64,000 nucleotides of DNA from Dysidea avara (lineage: Eukaryota > Porifera > Demospongiae > Dictyoceratida > Dysideidae), in contig NC_089279.1 of assembly GCF_963678975.1 (NCBI RefSeq), positions 26,212,004 to 26,276,003 on the forward strand. Direction: 5' to 3'. The translations under genes and the position numbers were made by a program. The notes beneath the pieces are model-generated. The model was not told the DNA's origin. It did no database searches and worked only from the letters and a program-made list of their open reading frames with translations. Of the stretch, positions 39,140 to 51,639 are shown piece by piece (position 1 is the stretch's first letter; the number at the start of each line of letters is the position of its first letter).

Positions 39140-39345
39140 AGCATGCGTGCAGACATCTTGAAAAGGAAAATTGCTGGCCAACACCACATACCACCCAAGC
39201 TGAGCAGCCTGCCACTTACTATAGCTGCATTCTAACTCAACCACCAATGTGCCCATTTTCAAACAGCATTGTGGAAGGCTGAAGGCATGTCTTCACCCCC
39301 AGATTTGGACCACGCTAATTATGGAATGTCCCACTGCAGCACCTT
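39140..39345 (+). pseudogene. Relic of a transposon-associated ORF
   Basis: The plus-strand frame reads IPPKLSSLPLT, a stop, then LNHQCAHFQTALWKAEGMSS and PPDLDHANYGM. This resembles the LPPT...H..RAH.Q...WK.A...PP..D...GW block common at the C-terminus of uncharacterised mobile-element proteins in invertebrates and fish. A stop codon and the lack of any flanking domain mark it as a relic. Confidence 0.3.
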
Positions 39346-40644
39346 GGATCATGTGGTATGCCATAATAACATCAGCTTCTTTATGAGTTATTGGTGTTTT
39401 TCATTCATCTATGCCAACTGTGGTTCAGGACCAGTTACGACAACATGCTTTCCATGTGGGATCTGAACGAAACACAATCAATCAACAATCATTTGAATTG
39501 CTTACTTTCTTGTTGGCACTCACATTCAACACCATGGTTTGCTTGGCTAGAGGTGACTCTAGTTTCTGTTAACTTGTAATCCTTCCTGTCGTGTTGTCCG
39601 ACACCCTGACTTTGCATTCATGTTGTTGTATCTGTCAAAAACCACATGTAAAATTGTTGTGGTTTCTATTCTTTCCATGATACTGGTCACTGCTGCATTG
39701 ATGAAGGCAGACAATTTTGCTGGTGAAGCTGGCCAAGGAACAGTCTGAAGCAAAACACAGGATTACTATCTTGAGAAGTTTCCTGTTCCACATTACACAC
39801 ATCACTTGCAGCTTGGTCTTTAACACAGGCTTGCTAGTCTTTCTCATTTTTGCTACTATCATCAAAGAGAGCTGTTGGTTGTGGAGCAAATTCATGAAAG
39901 AATAAAATCTCTATAGAAACAGTCTCTCTTGACAACACCACAATTCCAATGACACATGTATAAATGTATTCAATAAAGAATCAATATTCACAATGTGCAT
40001 GTACAATATTATGCAGGCATATTATGCATAGCTACAGGAATGCATGCATGCACAAACAGGCATTGATGATGTCATTAATTACCTTATAAGGGAAATTGAA
40101 ACTGATTCTTCATTATGAGCTAGTAAGTCCTAGTCTATCTATTTATAGCTTTAAATACTACTGTGAAAGGGTTAATGTGGAAGGCTTGCTCTATCATCCT
40201 TAAATCATTAAGATGGTTATTAGTTTTTTCGTTTTCTTTCTTTTTACAAATTTATTTATCTTAATAGACCTATTATTAAATGAAAGTAATTGTTAGCCTC
40301 TGTGATACAGGCACCCCGAAACAAAATTATTGTAAGCATTACCATCCTTGTCATTAGATTATTATACCCAATGCCATCATTTTAATCACCAAAATAATTA
40401 TGATAAATATATAAGCCACAGCCAAATGCAAACTGGCTAATAATATCTGCTCTTGACCTCCTAATTTAAGCATCAGGCCCTCACACAAAATAATGCCAAA
40501 ATCATTGTAATCATACAAACATGCTTTCAACGAGTATCTCTGAATTGTAACATAAACAAAATAACTCCGAATTGTATTCTGCTGTTATTCTTAGTTGGGT
40601 GCACTTCTTCTCTTAGTCTATGCATGTATATGTATATAGCACAC
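39346..40644. other. Intergenic, no gene seen
   Basis: AT-rich. Open frames of 60-86 codons on both strands lack recognisable motifs. Confidence 0.5.
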
Positions 40645-40902
40645 CAACGTTGAAACCGGGTCGGGTCATCCGGGTCACATTTTCTCCGGGTCATCCGGGT
40701 CTGACCCGGTTTACAATTTATCCGGGTCTGACCCGGATTGGATCACGTGAGAAACGAAATTGTTCGTTTGACGACGTGGAACTTATAAACGCTATCGCGT
40801 AGCTATTTCGTGAGCCACGCCCACTAATCGCATTACCAACATATGCTCAGCCACGCCTATTTGTTAGTAAGTGCAGTATGTAGCACGAAACTGAGGGTAT
40901 CC

Positions 40903-41384
40903 AGGGGCGGATCCAGGAGCTGGCTAGGGGAGGGGCACAAACAGGGTAAGTTGTAGGTGGTTGCATGCATGGGAAGAACCATATTCTCTATAGTTTAGTG
41001 CTGCTTTTTTAAGCAGCAAATAATCACCTCTTAGTGGTGTCTCACTGTTGATATTTGCCATTTTGGCCTTTTCAGATGGTTGTGAAGTCTTAAAAGGCTC
41101 TGAATGGCTTAAATAACAGCAACACGATAATTCTTTTTAGAGGCGCTTATACGCACGAAGGTGCTGGGTGACTATTTTACAGTTAGTTTGACTTCGGTTT
41201 GCTTTGTTCTCAGGTGAATTTATAATAAATGCTAGTAAAATGTGCATATTTTCGTAAGTTTTAAACTGATCTTGGTTGGCCTGACATAAAATTTACTAGT
41301 TGTTTTAATCAGAAGCATGGCTGGTTCCTCCACAAGGGGGGGGGGGGCATTTGCCCCAAATGCCCCATCCTGGATCCGCCATTG
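40903..41384. mobile_element. Nested MITE, AGGGGCGGATCCAGGA end
   Basis: The left end AGGGGCGGATCCAGGA is mirrored by TCCTGGATCCGCC at 41369-41381. GTATCC occurs at both borders. It is inserted inside the element at 40645-42420. Confidence 0.7.
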
Positions 41385-41390
41385 GTATCC

Positions 41391-42172
41391 AGGGGCGTAG
41401 GGAGGGGGGGTTCAGGAACCCCCCCCTGTAAAATTTAGACTTCTGCAAGCAGGATCCTAACACACCATTTAGTGTGGCAGGACAAAATGAGTGAGCAATA
41501 TAGTGTAATGGCACAGCACAACAATTGATAAAACTTACAATACATTCATCTCTCAGGGAAGGATTTACAGAGGTAACATGAGCCCTCTTCAAAACTTGTT
41601 AAAAAGATCGATATACTCTAATAGAGCAGTCAGGTATATACTCTAATAGAACATGCATGTAAATATCCATGTCCATAATATTATAAAGTTTTTTAGACAT
41701 TCCAACATTAAATGCAAAACTTAGCATGACCTTATACTGCTATAGCTTTGGTGTGCAGTGTTTAAAGATACAGAGCTCCAGTATTTTATCACTTGTGTTA
41801 TGCAAAATGAATTCATGCTATGCATATTTGTATAGCCGTTATATTGTTTTGATTGTCATTTGTATCAGTGGATTCATGGCTTCTATACCACAGTGAGATA
41901 TAACCATCGCTTACAGATTACTATATGTGTCTCTATATGTTATGCTGTCTGTTTCCACTAGGTGACTTTATCTAGTACTACCTTCATCCCAGGGCACTTA
42001 ATGCATCATAATTAATGTACTTTTTGCATAAAATATAACAATTTGCTGAGTTTTGATTTATTAAAATATTGAAAGTCTCTCAGCGGCTGGGGGCTGTGCC
42101 CCCAGACCCCTGCTTCTAGTAACTCAATGCTGGTGCTGGAACCCCCCTTCAAAAAATCCTGGCTACGCCCCT
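41391..42172. mobile_element. Nested element, AGGGGCGTAGGGAGG end
   Basis: The left end AGGGGCGTAGGGAGG and the right end CTGGCTACGCCCCT are inverted. GTATC borders both sides and is shared with the adjacent nested MITE. Contains CTCTAATAGAGCAGTCA motifs near 41608-41650. Confidence 0.7.
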
Positions 42173-42420
42173 GGTATCTATGGTGAGGGGTAGCTATTGT
42201 CAGTAGGTGAAGACCTTTTTTTTTTTTTTTTTTTTTTTGGTCTTCAACCTACAGCTAGGCTGAAGTTGCAATATTTACTCAACACGAATCAAACGCTCAA
42301 AATGTAGACTCGTTCGCTCACCCAAGACTAGACGAAACACTTCTCGGCTTTAATTAATCCGGGTCACATCCGGGTCAGTGGGTCATCCGGGTCAGCAGTA
42401 GTGACCCGGTTTCAAAGTTG

Positions 42421-45400
42421 TAGCACACACTCAACTTTGTGACAGATTTAAGGAATTTGAAGGTATGCACAACAGATATATCTACTGTATGCAAAACAAC
42501 CAAGTTGGTGTAGTCTTTAAAAACCTGGTGAAAATAGTTTTGAAATCGAAACATCAGCCATGATGTTTGATAATGCTATTATGTTAATATACTACTGAAT
42601 TATTAGCATTAACATAATTACAGGCATTCCTTGGCAGTCACATTTGATTTCACAACTTTTCACCCAGGTTTTTAATGGGCCATGCTGTTTACAGCTTGAC
42701 TGCTTTGCTTGGATTTCACTTACTTTTGTACTTTAATATACCTCAAAGTTAACCTTAAACTGGATTCAGGATTGTTTTTACCCAATTGCAATTTCTGCTT
42801 CTCTGCAGATGTGGTGATGATTATGGAAGACAGCTAGAAGGTACAATAGTATCATTGTATTGTAGACTTTATTTGAGTATTAAATTTTGGCAATTGCTTT
42901 TGTGATACTTTAATAGAGTGCATATCTCTTTCAAGGACTTCTAACAGAGCATTTGTAATATACAATTTTATATCAGGTTGGTTTTCTCCTTGTAATTCTG
43001 TAGCTGTCACTGTGATCTCTTTAAACTATATTTGAACCACAATGGTTAACGTTTACACAAACTGATTTTCAGTTTAATTTCTTATTATACAAAGTGGTTT
43101 ATAATTAGCTTCTTTGCAGATAGGCATGGCAAAAAATCGACTTTAATTTACACAAAAAATCATCCAAACTTTGTGAATATAAATTTATCAGACTTAGTAC
43201 GTAAGTTTTCCTTAATATACCCATAATGTAGGAGGTGATCAAGTGTGTGCATGGTTATTTGTAGTGTGCAAAAGGAAGATAAATGGAAGAATACAAAGTA
43301 ATAAAACTGAACTTTGAAGGTTTGTATTTCCACAACAGTTAAAAAGCAGTTCATAGCAAAGTACAGTATCACAAATTTGGTATGTGGCATGCTGAAGGTG
43401 GAGGGCGTCCACAGCATAAAAATCATTCCATTTGGAGGAGGAAGTACCATAATTATGTATACTTATGTATGAAATATATTTTATTTTTTCCTGACAATAT
43501 ACCTTGGGTGTGGCATGCCGCCTTTCTTGGCCACACAACATGTTATCTGGTGTCTTGATACATCCATCTGCATGAAATCTCATACCTTTATAATTAGGCT
43601 AAAATAAAACGTGCGATATGACTAGCTGTTTTCTTGAACTACATTATTGGTTGAAGTTAGCTATATTTGTTAAGATTTGGTATATATGAACATACATCCT
43701 ACTGTAACTAGACATTTTAATGGTTACTTGAGATCATAAGTTTCCAATACTTATCATACATATGTGCATTGGTGGAGCCCCACACTTTTATTGGACAATG
43801 TCTGTAAGAAAGATGTAATAGAACAGACAATCACTCTAATACAACATTTAATAAAACAGACAATCACTCTATTAGAGCTGTCGCTTTTATATTTCTTTCA
43901 AAACTTTGAGTAACTGCTGAATTTACTTGCAATATCATAGTGAAATCATCAAAACTGTTTTCTAAACTATGGAAATTTTCCTAGGGGCAAGCCCCCATAC
44001 CTCCATTAATTACATCCATGTATTCTATATACTTCTTTGTAAGCTTCATTGTCAAAGTCGCCCTCTCCCCGACTCTTTGGCCTGCTTCATTGCCCTTGTA
44101 CATGTATTAGACCACTGTATTATAAACAAGTGCTGTAAAGGTATCCACTGCCTTAGTTTATTCATGGCTAGTGTAGTAAGTACTTTATAGTGCACTTAAG
44201 CTTCATTATGAGCTGTTCAGCTTGCATTTGGGTTTCCTGTGTTTAATTGTTTACCCACAATCGAAGCGATCTGCATGATTGTGTCAATACACTGATGTTT
44301 GGCCTCTCAGCAGTGCCTTGTCATTGTTCTTACTACGTTGTCCACAATAGAAATTCACATGGTCCCATATAAATACAGTCGTGAATTATTCCTCCAGTTT
44401 CCCACACTTGCAGGTGAGTCACTCAAGTGGAATATATTAGTTGTAACATGGGCACTTGTGATTTGTCTAAAATCACTTGTGCCCATGTTATAACTACTAT
44501 GGTACATAACTGTGGAGAATTCTTAAGTGGTATGTGGTGACTGTTCTATTAGAGTATTTGACTGACTGCTCTATTAGAGTATAGTATATCTCAATCTTGA
44601 ATGGAAAAAAAATTTGGGCAGGGGGAAGGGGATCCACCACTGCATGCAATAATACTGTACATGCATGTAACTATATATAGTTAAATTCTCATCACTAAAC
44701 CAATATGTTCTTAACTCTTGAAAGTTTGATATGCTGAACTATAAGATCAACTTTATAATTTCAAGCTAGCTACACCAGTGTAAAAAGTAGGAATGAATAA
44801 CATGAAGAAAGTTATATGCACATATCGCACAAATATAAATCTGATAAAGGTAGTGGTTGTAACTAAAGTGTGACAATTATTTTATTGATCCATACATAAC
44901 AAACCCCGACTCTACCTTTAGGTTATCATTATTATATTGCTTGTTTCCCATCACCTAGTGCAACAAAAACTGATGCAGGCGGGAGGTGATTATTGATTAT
45001 TAATTAGACGCTCATTTGAGTATATGACTACTCTATTAGAGTATCTTGATGTGAAAGGCACAAAATCTATCAACCCTTGCACCCAGTTGAACAACAGTGG
45101 AGGGACTCCAACCTCTTTCATTACCCTAGTACTATGTTTATATGCACAGCTAATACATATACATTACCACTTGATTATTCTGTGCCTCCGTCAATCATGA
45201 AATAGTGCATTCACGTGATCTATAATCAAATAATTAAAATTTGGTGTGGATGCCTAAAAATTGATGTGGGCGGTGATGGGAAACAAGGAATACAATAATG
45301 ATGGCCTTATCAGTTGGTCAAAATTGCTTAGTAGTGATAGATATTGATGCAAGTGATGTAGCAGTAGAATTAGAGAACAGATTACATAATAATAACAACC

Positions 45401-46245
45401 AAAGTCCTGTTATGCATGTCTTCTAGCTGTTCTTCAAATATTCTAGCTCTCCAGTGCATGACTAAGTATCGCCATTATAATACTATGCATGCCATTATCA
45501 TGAAGAAAAATCAGATTAAAACCTTCACTAAGAAGTAGGTGTATTGAACATTTGTAGAAGCCACTGGTCTTTGATGAGTGCATTGCCAGATTGATTGAAT
45601 GTCAGAGCTCAATAAAGTTTGATGCATGCAAAGATTTGGCTGAAATTGAGTTTCTTTATTTTGGGGCCTTCTCACAGGTCCAGATGGTGATAACAATAAT
45701 TATTGTCTAGTTGAAATTCTTCTATATTGAGGTGGCCACAATACTTATAATTAGCCTTATCATATGCATAGCCATGCAAGAAAGCTGGTTTCACACAGCA
45801 AATAAATAATAACAGGAAGAGAGAAAACACAATATTCATAGCATGCAGCTCTGTCATCCCTTGAACCATTTCTGATTTTGTTTTGCATATACATACATTA
45901 TTCATATGTGTGGGTATAATACTGCAGCCAGTGCTAGCTACAGTTTATATGCTTGGTCATATATTGCAATCTTTACTTACTATAAGTGTGAATCCTTAAA
46001 AAATATTTGTCCCTACAACAGTTCTATATAGATTGTTATTGATCATCAGTGCATGTACAAAATACAATTACATAAAATTCATAGATAATAATTTGAACCT
46101 AATATCAAGGTATAAAAAGTGTGTTAATCAAAACAACATCTTACCATTTCAATTTACTGTATATATATATATATATATATATACGCATTTAATTACACAC
46201 TTTAATCCATATGTATATGTGACTTATCAATTATTCAAGTAATGA
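42421..46245. other. Intergenic, repeats only
   Basis: No gene recognised in 3.8 kb. It has CTCTATTAGAG motifs near 43825-43880, 44545-44585 and 45025-45045. An imperfect hairpin at about 44434-44495 is built on TAACATGGGCACTTGTGA. A (TA)n tract lies at about 46160-46183. Confidence 0.5.
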
Positions 46246-49200
46246 TCATCTGACTAAAATGTGTAAGTAAAGTTCAGGTCTTCCTAAACTGACACGTCTT
46301 TCATTAATGGAACAGATTAAGGCTTCTAGATTGCGGAAAACAGTTACATGTTCTTTGGGTACTTTTGATACCAACTTTAACTGTAAAGTTGTGCTAGATG
46401 CATGATCAGCTATCCCTTCTCCTTGCGTTTCATGAATATCTACTGCAAGTGTCATGATCTCTAGGGAATCAAGAGCTTGCAAAGCTGTAACAAACTTCAA
46501 GGCAGTTGGTGGAATTATTCTCTTGTAAGGTGTGATTGTTAATCTTTGCAGTAGTTTGCACTTCAACAGACCATCATGTAACACTACACAGTCTTCTGGA
46601 TAGACTTCACCATTGACAACCAGGGATACAAGGTTTGTTTTGACTTGTAACATACTGGCTAGGTCATTTAGCCACTGCTTCTCAATCTTTATAAATAAAA
46701 AATCTAAATTTGTAATAGATGCATTCTTCTTTATGCCATCAAGTAACACTGCAAAGTGGTTTACTAGTTTAATACAGACTTTCAGTTCTTTCAAGGTGGC
46801 ACTTGATGAAATGGCGGCTGAAAGTATTGAACAATTTTCAGGTGGAACAATATGAAGTGATGTAATGTTAGTGCAAGTGAGAATCTTGCTAAGAACCACT
46901 GATGGCTGCTCTTCTAATGACATTGTGCATGGCATTATACCAAGAGTATGGAGACTCAGAGGATAGTTATTTGTGAGAGAATTGCAAATTACTTCAATAC
47001 CATGTTCTCGGAAATTACCGCTGATATGCAATTCTGATAAATTATTTAAATTCGTTATCAATTCACTGATATATGACACACCATCATCTGTGATGCTATT
47101 GACATCCAAGTTAAGATAGCTTAGTTTGGAACTTCTATTAAGTGCATGTGCAATACTTGCAATTCCAGTATTTCCTAAATGATTATGCCGCAAATCAAGG
47201 TGTAGCAGGGAACTCCGTAATAAATCATCAATCATCACATTAGTATCTGGTCCAAGTTTGCACCATTTCAATCGCAAAGTAGTCAGTGTATGATTGATAG
47301 CTAAGGATTCTGACAAAAGTTTCACCATTTTCAGATCAAGATCACTCTCACTGATGTCTAACGTTGTCAAATTGGACGTACCTCTTAATAGTTTAGCAAT
47401 AGCATGTATTCCTTTAATCCCTATACCACATCCCCTCAACTCTAGTGTTTGTAACATGTAGTTTCCTATGATAGAACTAACAATGGTTTCAACTCCATCA
47501 TCACCAAGTGTGCGATTGCCTGTGCAAACAAATTTTTCAATAAGAAAAGGTGCAGACAACAGCTTTGCAATAAGATGAGCACTGCATCCAGTGATATCAT
47601 TATAAGATAAATCCAAGTCAAGACTGATGACATAAGAACCAGACTTGCAAAGTTGTGATAGTGCATGACTGATTGGCAGCAAGCCATCGTCACCAATTCC
47701 ACACCATCCAAGATTTAGTGCTTTAATAGAACTGGGTGAACAGTTACTAATGAAATAGGCTAGTGCTGAACAACACAGAAAATCCATTTCACAAAAAGAT
47801 AGATCAATAATCCCATTCATAAACCCAATGGCTACTTCACATAGATCAGGTATATTAGCTTCATACAAGCACATGAACAGTTGTACTAAATCAGATTTAT
47901 AGAGTGGAGAAAACACATTTGATGAGGGAATCATGGCTGCAAATATCCGTCTAGTAGTCAATTTATTTAGTCCTGCATAAAATTGCCAAACAACCTGAAA
48001 TTTAGGATTGTCTTTATATTCCCCAAAAATATTGTGCTGCTCTAACTTGGAAAGTTTCGATATGTGGAAAGCAGCACAAAACTCCTGCAAAGTCAAATGC
48101 ATAAAGTGATAACATTTTAGAGTTCCACACTCAGACATTACTGGAGCAATATTCAACAATCCTAGCCCATTAATGTCATCTGGTAAACTGCAAAGTCGAA
48201 GATCACGTGAAACAAAAGTTACTTTGCTATATTGTAGTCCCCAAAAGGCTAATGTGCAAATGTTATGAAATTGCTTTTTTTCAATACTTGGCAACTGTTC
48301 AAAATTTTCAAGACATTCTGTCCCATCTAGTTTTCTTTCACGTAAATATCGTAAAATAGTACTTCGCACAAGGGTGCTGTACAATTCAGAATGTGAAAAG
48401 GGTAGTGATCTTTTATGGTAAAAAATATAAGTTATGATTGCCAAGTTTATAGGAATATGAACCAGTCTTCCAATAAATGGATGGGAACTAATTGCTTTTA
48501 TCAGCTCAATTGCACTATCCTTGCCAATGAGTTCATTGCATGGGTCTTGTTTATATAAGTTAACCAAGGTTGTCATTATATATTCTTGAACTTGTTTGTA
48601 CATAAAACCAATTATTTCAATACGTCTACTAACCACTTGTTGTCGAAGTTTTTCGGCTGCAACCGGACGTGATGTGTAAATGATCATTGAATTGGGAAAT
48701 ATTTTTACAAGATCTAAAAAAATTGATTCTTTCTGTAATTTTGGTGAAAGCTCATCAAAGCCATCAACTATAAAACACACTCTAGACCCTTCATTTTTGT
48801 GTATTTCTATCTCTATATCTTTCTTAAATTCCTTGTCTTCATACAGAAACAAATCAGCTACACTATTAGCTTTTTTGCAATATCGCAGCAATAACAATAT
48901 GACTGCATCATAATCCTGTAGTAAATCACCTTTAGCCCAATCTTTACAAATTTTAATAGAAAGCATCGTCTTGCCTAGACCTGGACCAGCCTCTATTAAA
49001 ATACATTTATTTCTGACTTTTTGATCAAATTTAAAGACATCATGTAGTTCTATTGGTTCCTTTTCATGAAGAACATCATCAGGGCAAGAATGTATTGTGC
49101 TTCTGGTAAAAGTATCATCGATCTTACTTACTACTACACGCTGTTGCTTAATCAAGGCCAAATTGATGTAAACTGCCTCTAATGGTTTTGGGGGCCAATG

Positions 49201-49593
49201 ATCAGCATCAACATCTGATAATGTTTCATACCGCTTTTCAAGTTTTTTTCGATATCTCCTCATTATTTCAGTTAACTCTAATGACACTGGCTTTTGCATA
49301 ATTTTTAATAAATCTTCAGCCAATTCTCCCAGTTCATTTTCCACAAAGCAATCATATAGTACTTTGTATGTGGCATTACTATGTTTCCAGCATTTCCACC
49401 TCTGCAACATGTATAACTTCTGCAAATCATAACTATCACGATCATGTTTGATTGCCTGAATGTTTGCTTCATCTAGCTCCAGGTAATAAGCAATTTTTTC
49501 CCATTCTACTAACTTTTTTGATAGCAAGTGCAGATGATGAGGATCGCATATGTCATCAAGTTTTTTTGTGTCAACACTCACTACAATAGACAT
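46246..49593 (-). CDS. NLR: DEATH-NACHT-LRR protein
   Basis: Single-exon 1115-aa reading frame. I place the start at the Met at 49593 because the DEATH-like fold begins soon after it; the open frame continues 56 codons upstream into MITE sequence. Residues about 15-100 are a DEATH-like domain (LAYYLELDEANI-type helix, WKCWKHSNATYKVL, LGELAEDLL). NACHT ATPase: Walker A GPGLGKTM (203-210), Walker B CFIVDGFDEL (273-282), TSRP near 307, and FMHLTLQEFCAAFH (497-510), typical of NLR winged-helix ends. LRRs of the ribonuclease-inhibitor type span about 620-890, with degenerate repeats to the C-terminus. Likely a cytosolic pattern-recognition or cell-death sensor, as for sponge and cnidarian NLRs. 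Ligand and partners are unknown. No stops or frameshifts. Confidence 0.93.
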   Translation of the reverse strand: MSIVVSVDTKKLDDICDPHHLHLLSKKLVEWEKIAYYLELDEANIQAIKHDRDSYDLQKLYMLQRWKCWKHSNATYKVLYDCFVENELGELAEDLLKIMQKPVSLELTEIMRRYRKKLEKRYETLSDVDADHWPPKPLEAVYINLALIKQQRVVVSKIDDTFTRSTIHSCPDDVLHEKEPIELHDVFKFDQKVRNKCILIEAGPGLGKTMLSIKICKDWAKGDLLQDYDAVILLLLRYCKKANSVADLFLYEDKEFKKDIEIEIHKNEGSRVCFIVDGFDELSPKLQKESIFLDLVKIFPNSMIIYTSRPVAAEKLRQQVVSRRIEIIGFMYKQVQEYIMTTLVNLYKQDPCNELIGKDSAIELIKAISSHPFIGRLVHIPINLAIITYIFYHKRSLPFSHSELYSTLVRSTILRYLRERKLDGTECLENFEQLPSIEKKQFHNICTLAFWGLQYSKVTFVSRDLRLCSLPDDINGLGLLNIAPVMSECGTLKCYHFMHLTLQEFCAAFHISKLSKLEQHNIFGEYKDNPKFQVVWQFYAGLNKLTTRRIFAAMIPSSNVFSPLYKSDLVQLFMCLYEANIPDLCEVAIGFMNGIIDLSFCEMDFLCCSALAYFISNCSPSSIKALNLGWCGIGDDGLLPISHALSQLCKSGSYVISLDLDLSYNDITGCSAHLIAKLLSAPFLIEKFVCTGNRTLGDDGVETIVSSIIGNYMLQTLELRGCGIGIKGIHAIAKLLRGTSNLTTLDISESDLDLKMVKLLSESLAINHTLTTLRLKWCKLGPDTNVMIDDLLRSSLLHLDLRHNHLGNTGIASIAHALNRSSKLSYLNLDVNSITDDGVSYISELITNLNNLSELHISGNFREHGIEVICNSLTNNYPLSLHTLGIMPCTMSLEEQPSVVLSKILTCTNITSLHIVPPENCSILSAAISSSATLKELKVCIKLVNHFAVLLDGIKKNASITNLDFLFIKIEKQWLNDLASMLQVKTNLVSLVVNGEVYPEDCVVLHDGLLKCKLLQRLTITPYKRIIPPTALKFVTALQALDSLEIMTLAVDIHETQGEGIADHASSTTLQLKLVSKVPKEHVTVFRNLEALICSINERRVSLGRPELYLHILVR

Positions 49594-49723
49594 GCAGCAC
49601 CATAAGTAGTCAGTAGCAAAGATACTTATCAAACAGTATACTGTAGTACTATTTAAGTAGGAATCACCACTAAAATGGCACACACCATCCAAAATTCTGC
49701 TTTTAAAAATCATTGTAGAGATA

Positions 49724-49919
49724 CAGTGGAACCTCTCTATTATGGACACTTTGGGACCCAAAAGTTTTGGCTACTTTTGCTGTAATATAGAGGTTTTCCT
49801 CTTTCAGAGGTAAAAAATGTATTAACCAGACCTGTTGGGTCCAAAATTTTTGTCCTTATTATGGAGGTTATTTCTATTGTGTCCTTAATTCGGGGAGTTT
49901 GTTAAGAGAGGTTCCACTG
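49724..49919. mobile_element. TA-flanked MITE, CAGTGGAACCTCTC termini
   Basis: CAGTGGAACCTCTC at 49724 and GAGAGGTTCCACTG ending at 49919, flanked by TA on both sides (49722-49723, 49920-49921). This fits a Tc1-mariner/pogo-type non-autonomous element. It starts 131 bp upstream of the NLR start codon. A decayed copy lies at 38264-38460. Confidence 0.88.
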
Positions 49920-49921
49920 TA

Positions 49922-51639
49922 TGACTTTCAGGTTCATATATTTTAAAGGAAAAGGGCACAATTTAATTAGGAAGCCATCCAGTAACTTGCATGTTCATTG
50001 TCCAATTTCACAGAGTCAGGACAATGATACAGTTTAGCAGATCATGCATGATCAGTCTGTCAAAGTTGTATGCTAACTGTTTTCCCCCAGAGAACTGAGC
50101 ATGTGTTCAGCTGAGCCTATTATGCTAAAAAATGTACCTATTATTCCTTCCAGAATTTCCCAAAATTTTAAACCATTATTCTTTTTTTTTATTCTAGTGT
50201 CTAGCCTATTATTCCAAACTAATTCTCATTAGTTACTGTAGCTAGTCCATCAGTTTTCAAGATGCTGATCTAAATAGTTTTGCTAGAATCAATTAATGGC
50301 CATAAATGAAGCGCTCCATCTTATACATCATTAATTTTTCTAGCCTTAAGTAGTTACAACAGACTTAGAATAGCTATCTGCAGACTGTAGTATTAATTCA
50401 CGCAATTTAAATTATTAGTGTATTAGAGCTATAGTTATAGCTACATACTAAGTTTGATAGATAATGATCAAAAACTTAAGAAAGATACACTGGTATTAGA
50501 TGTACAAGTTTCAGAAATTTAGATAATCATGCAATTGAATCCCTGATGCTGGCTGCAGATTATTAACAAGAAATGATATGACTGCTCTATTAGAGTATTT
50601 GAGCGTTCTATTCGAGTATATTGATCTTTTAGAGGCTTTCAGCTCCTGTTCAGCCAGCACATGCATAATGATGTCAACTATATTATCACTCTTAATAGCT
50701 AAACTCTTTCTTCCAGCTCATCAAAAATAGACATGCCCCGTAATTCCACCAATTATTCCTGTGGACGTCCGATAGTTCTAAAATAATACCTGTAACCATC
50801 CTATTATTCTGGACTTATTCTCATGAAATTGGTGACCTATTATTCTAAAAATCATGCTGGCATAATAGGCGCAGGCCTAATCATGTGATGAGATAATAAG
50901 GCAGGCAGTGAAACAGTGCGCATTATACAAAAATATCCATCAAGTTGAGTATTTTTAATGCTTTTATAGTTTGTCGTGATCAATCAACTATACCCTTACA
51001 GTGCTTTCTAGTCACATAAACAGCCTTTCTTTTGAGCATTACACATATATGTATACATAATGATGCTTTCTTTTTATGTTAGCCTTATTCTGAGATGGTG
51101 TCATCAATACATTCATTAGTCTTTCATATAAAATGACTCAACACAGTTGAGAATTTTCATTAATTTATCATTTGCTGGATTAACATTCTTATTCATGTGA
51201 TTGATGCATCTGTTGATAATTATCGCCTGGAGTGTATATTTAATCGAACCTAACTGTTAGCTTAATCATGTATATACAAAGCTGAAAAGCTGTCTGTCTG
51301 TCTGTCTAACCGTCATCATGCCACTTATTTATTTAAAACTTTACAGTGTAAACAACAATGATGTGCAGGGGAATTTGACATGTTGATGTAGATAACTTAA
51401 GAGTTTGTTACACTGATGGAATACTGGCATCCTGTGCCAGTACCCAAACTACATTACTTATAATTACACTTTAAGTAAAATTATAATTACTTAACATACA
51501 AATTACGCCTAACATAAATTATAAATTATATAATTTGCAATTACAGGTTGAAAATTACTTGACTGTAATGATCAGTACTAGAGATGTTCAAAGTTCATGA
51601 AGAAGTTGTTTATACAGGAGCCACAGTGGCATAGATACT
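49922..51639. other. Intergenic, no gene seen
   Basis: AT-rich. A CTATTAGAGTA motif lies near 50585-50625 and a short CTGT repeat at 51293-51308. Several TATTATTC-rich phrases resemble those at 56400-56830. Confidence 0.5.

Larger units (their letters stand above)
40645..42420. mobile_element. hAT-like non-autonomous element with nested insertions
   Basis: Ends CAACGTTGAAACCGGGTC (left) and the complement of CAACTTTGAAACCGGGTC (right). Perfect 8-bp flanking duplications TAGCACAC lie at 40637-40644 and 42421-42428. Subterminal CCGGGTCATCCGGGTC repeats occur on both sides. No transposase. The 8-bp duplication fits hAT-type insertion. Confidence 0.8.

Noticed and set aside
44434-44495. Hairpin on TAACATGGGCACTTGTGA as a regulatory element
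   Set aside because: Imperfect with central mismatches and no adjacent gene; noted only as sequence structure.
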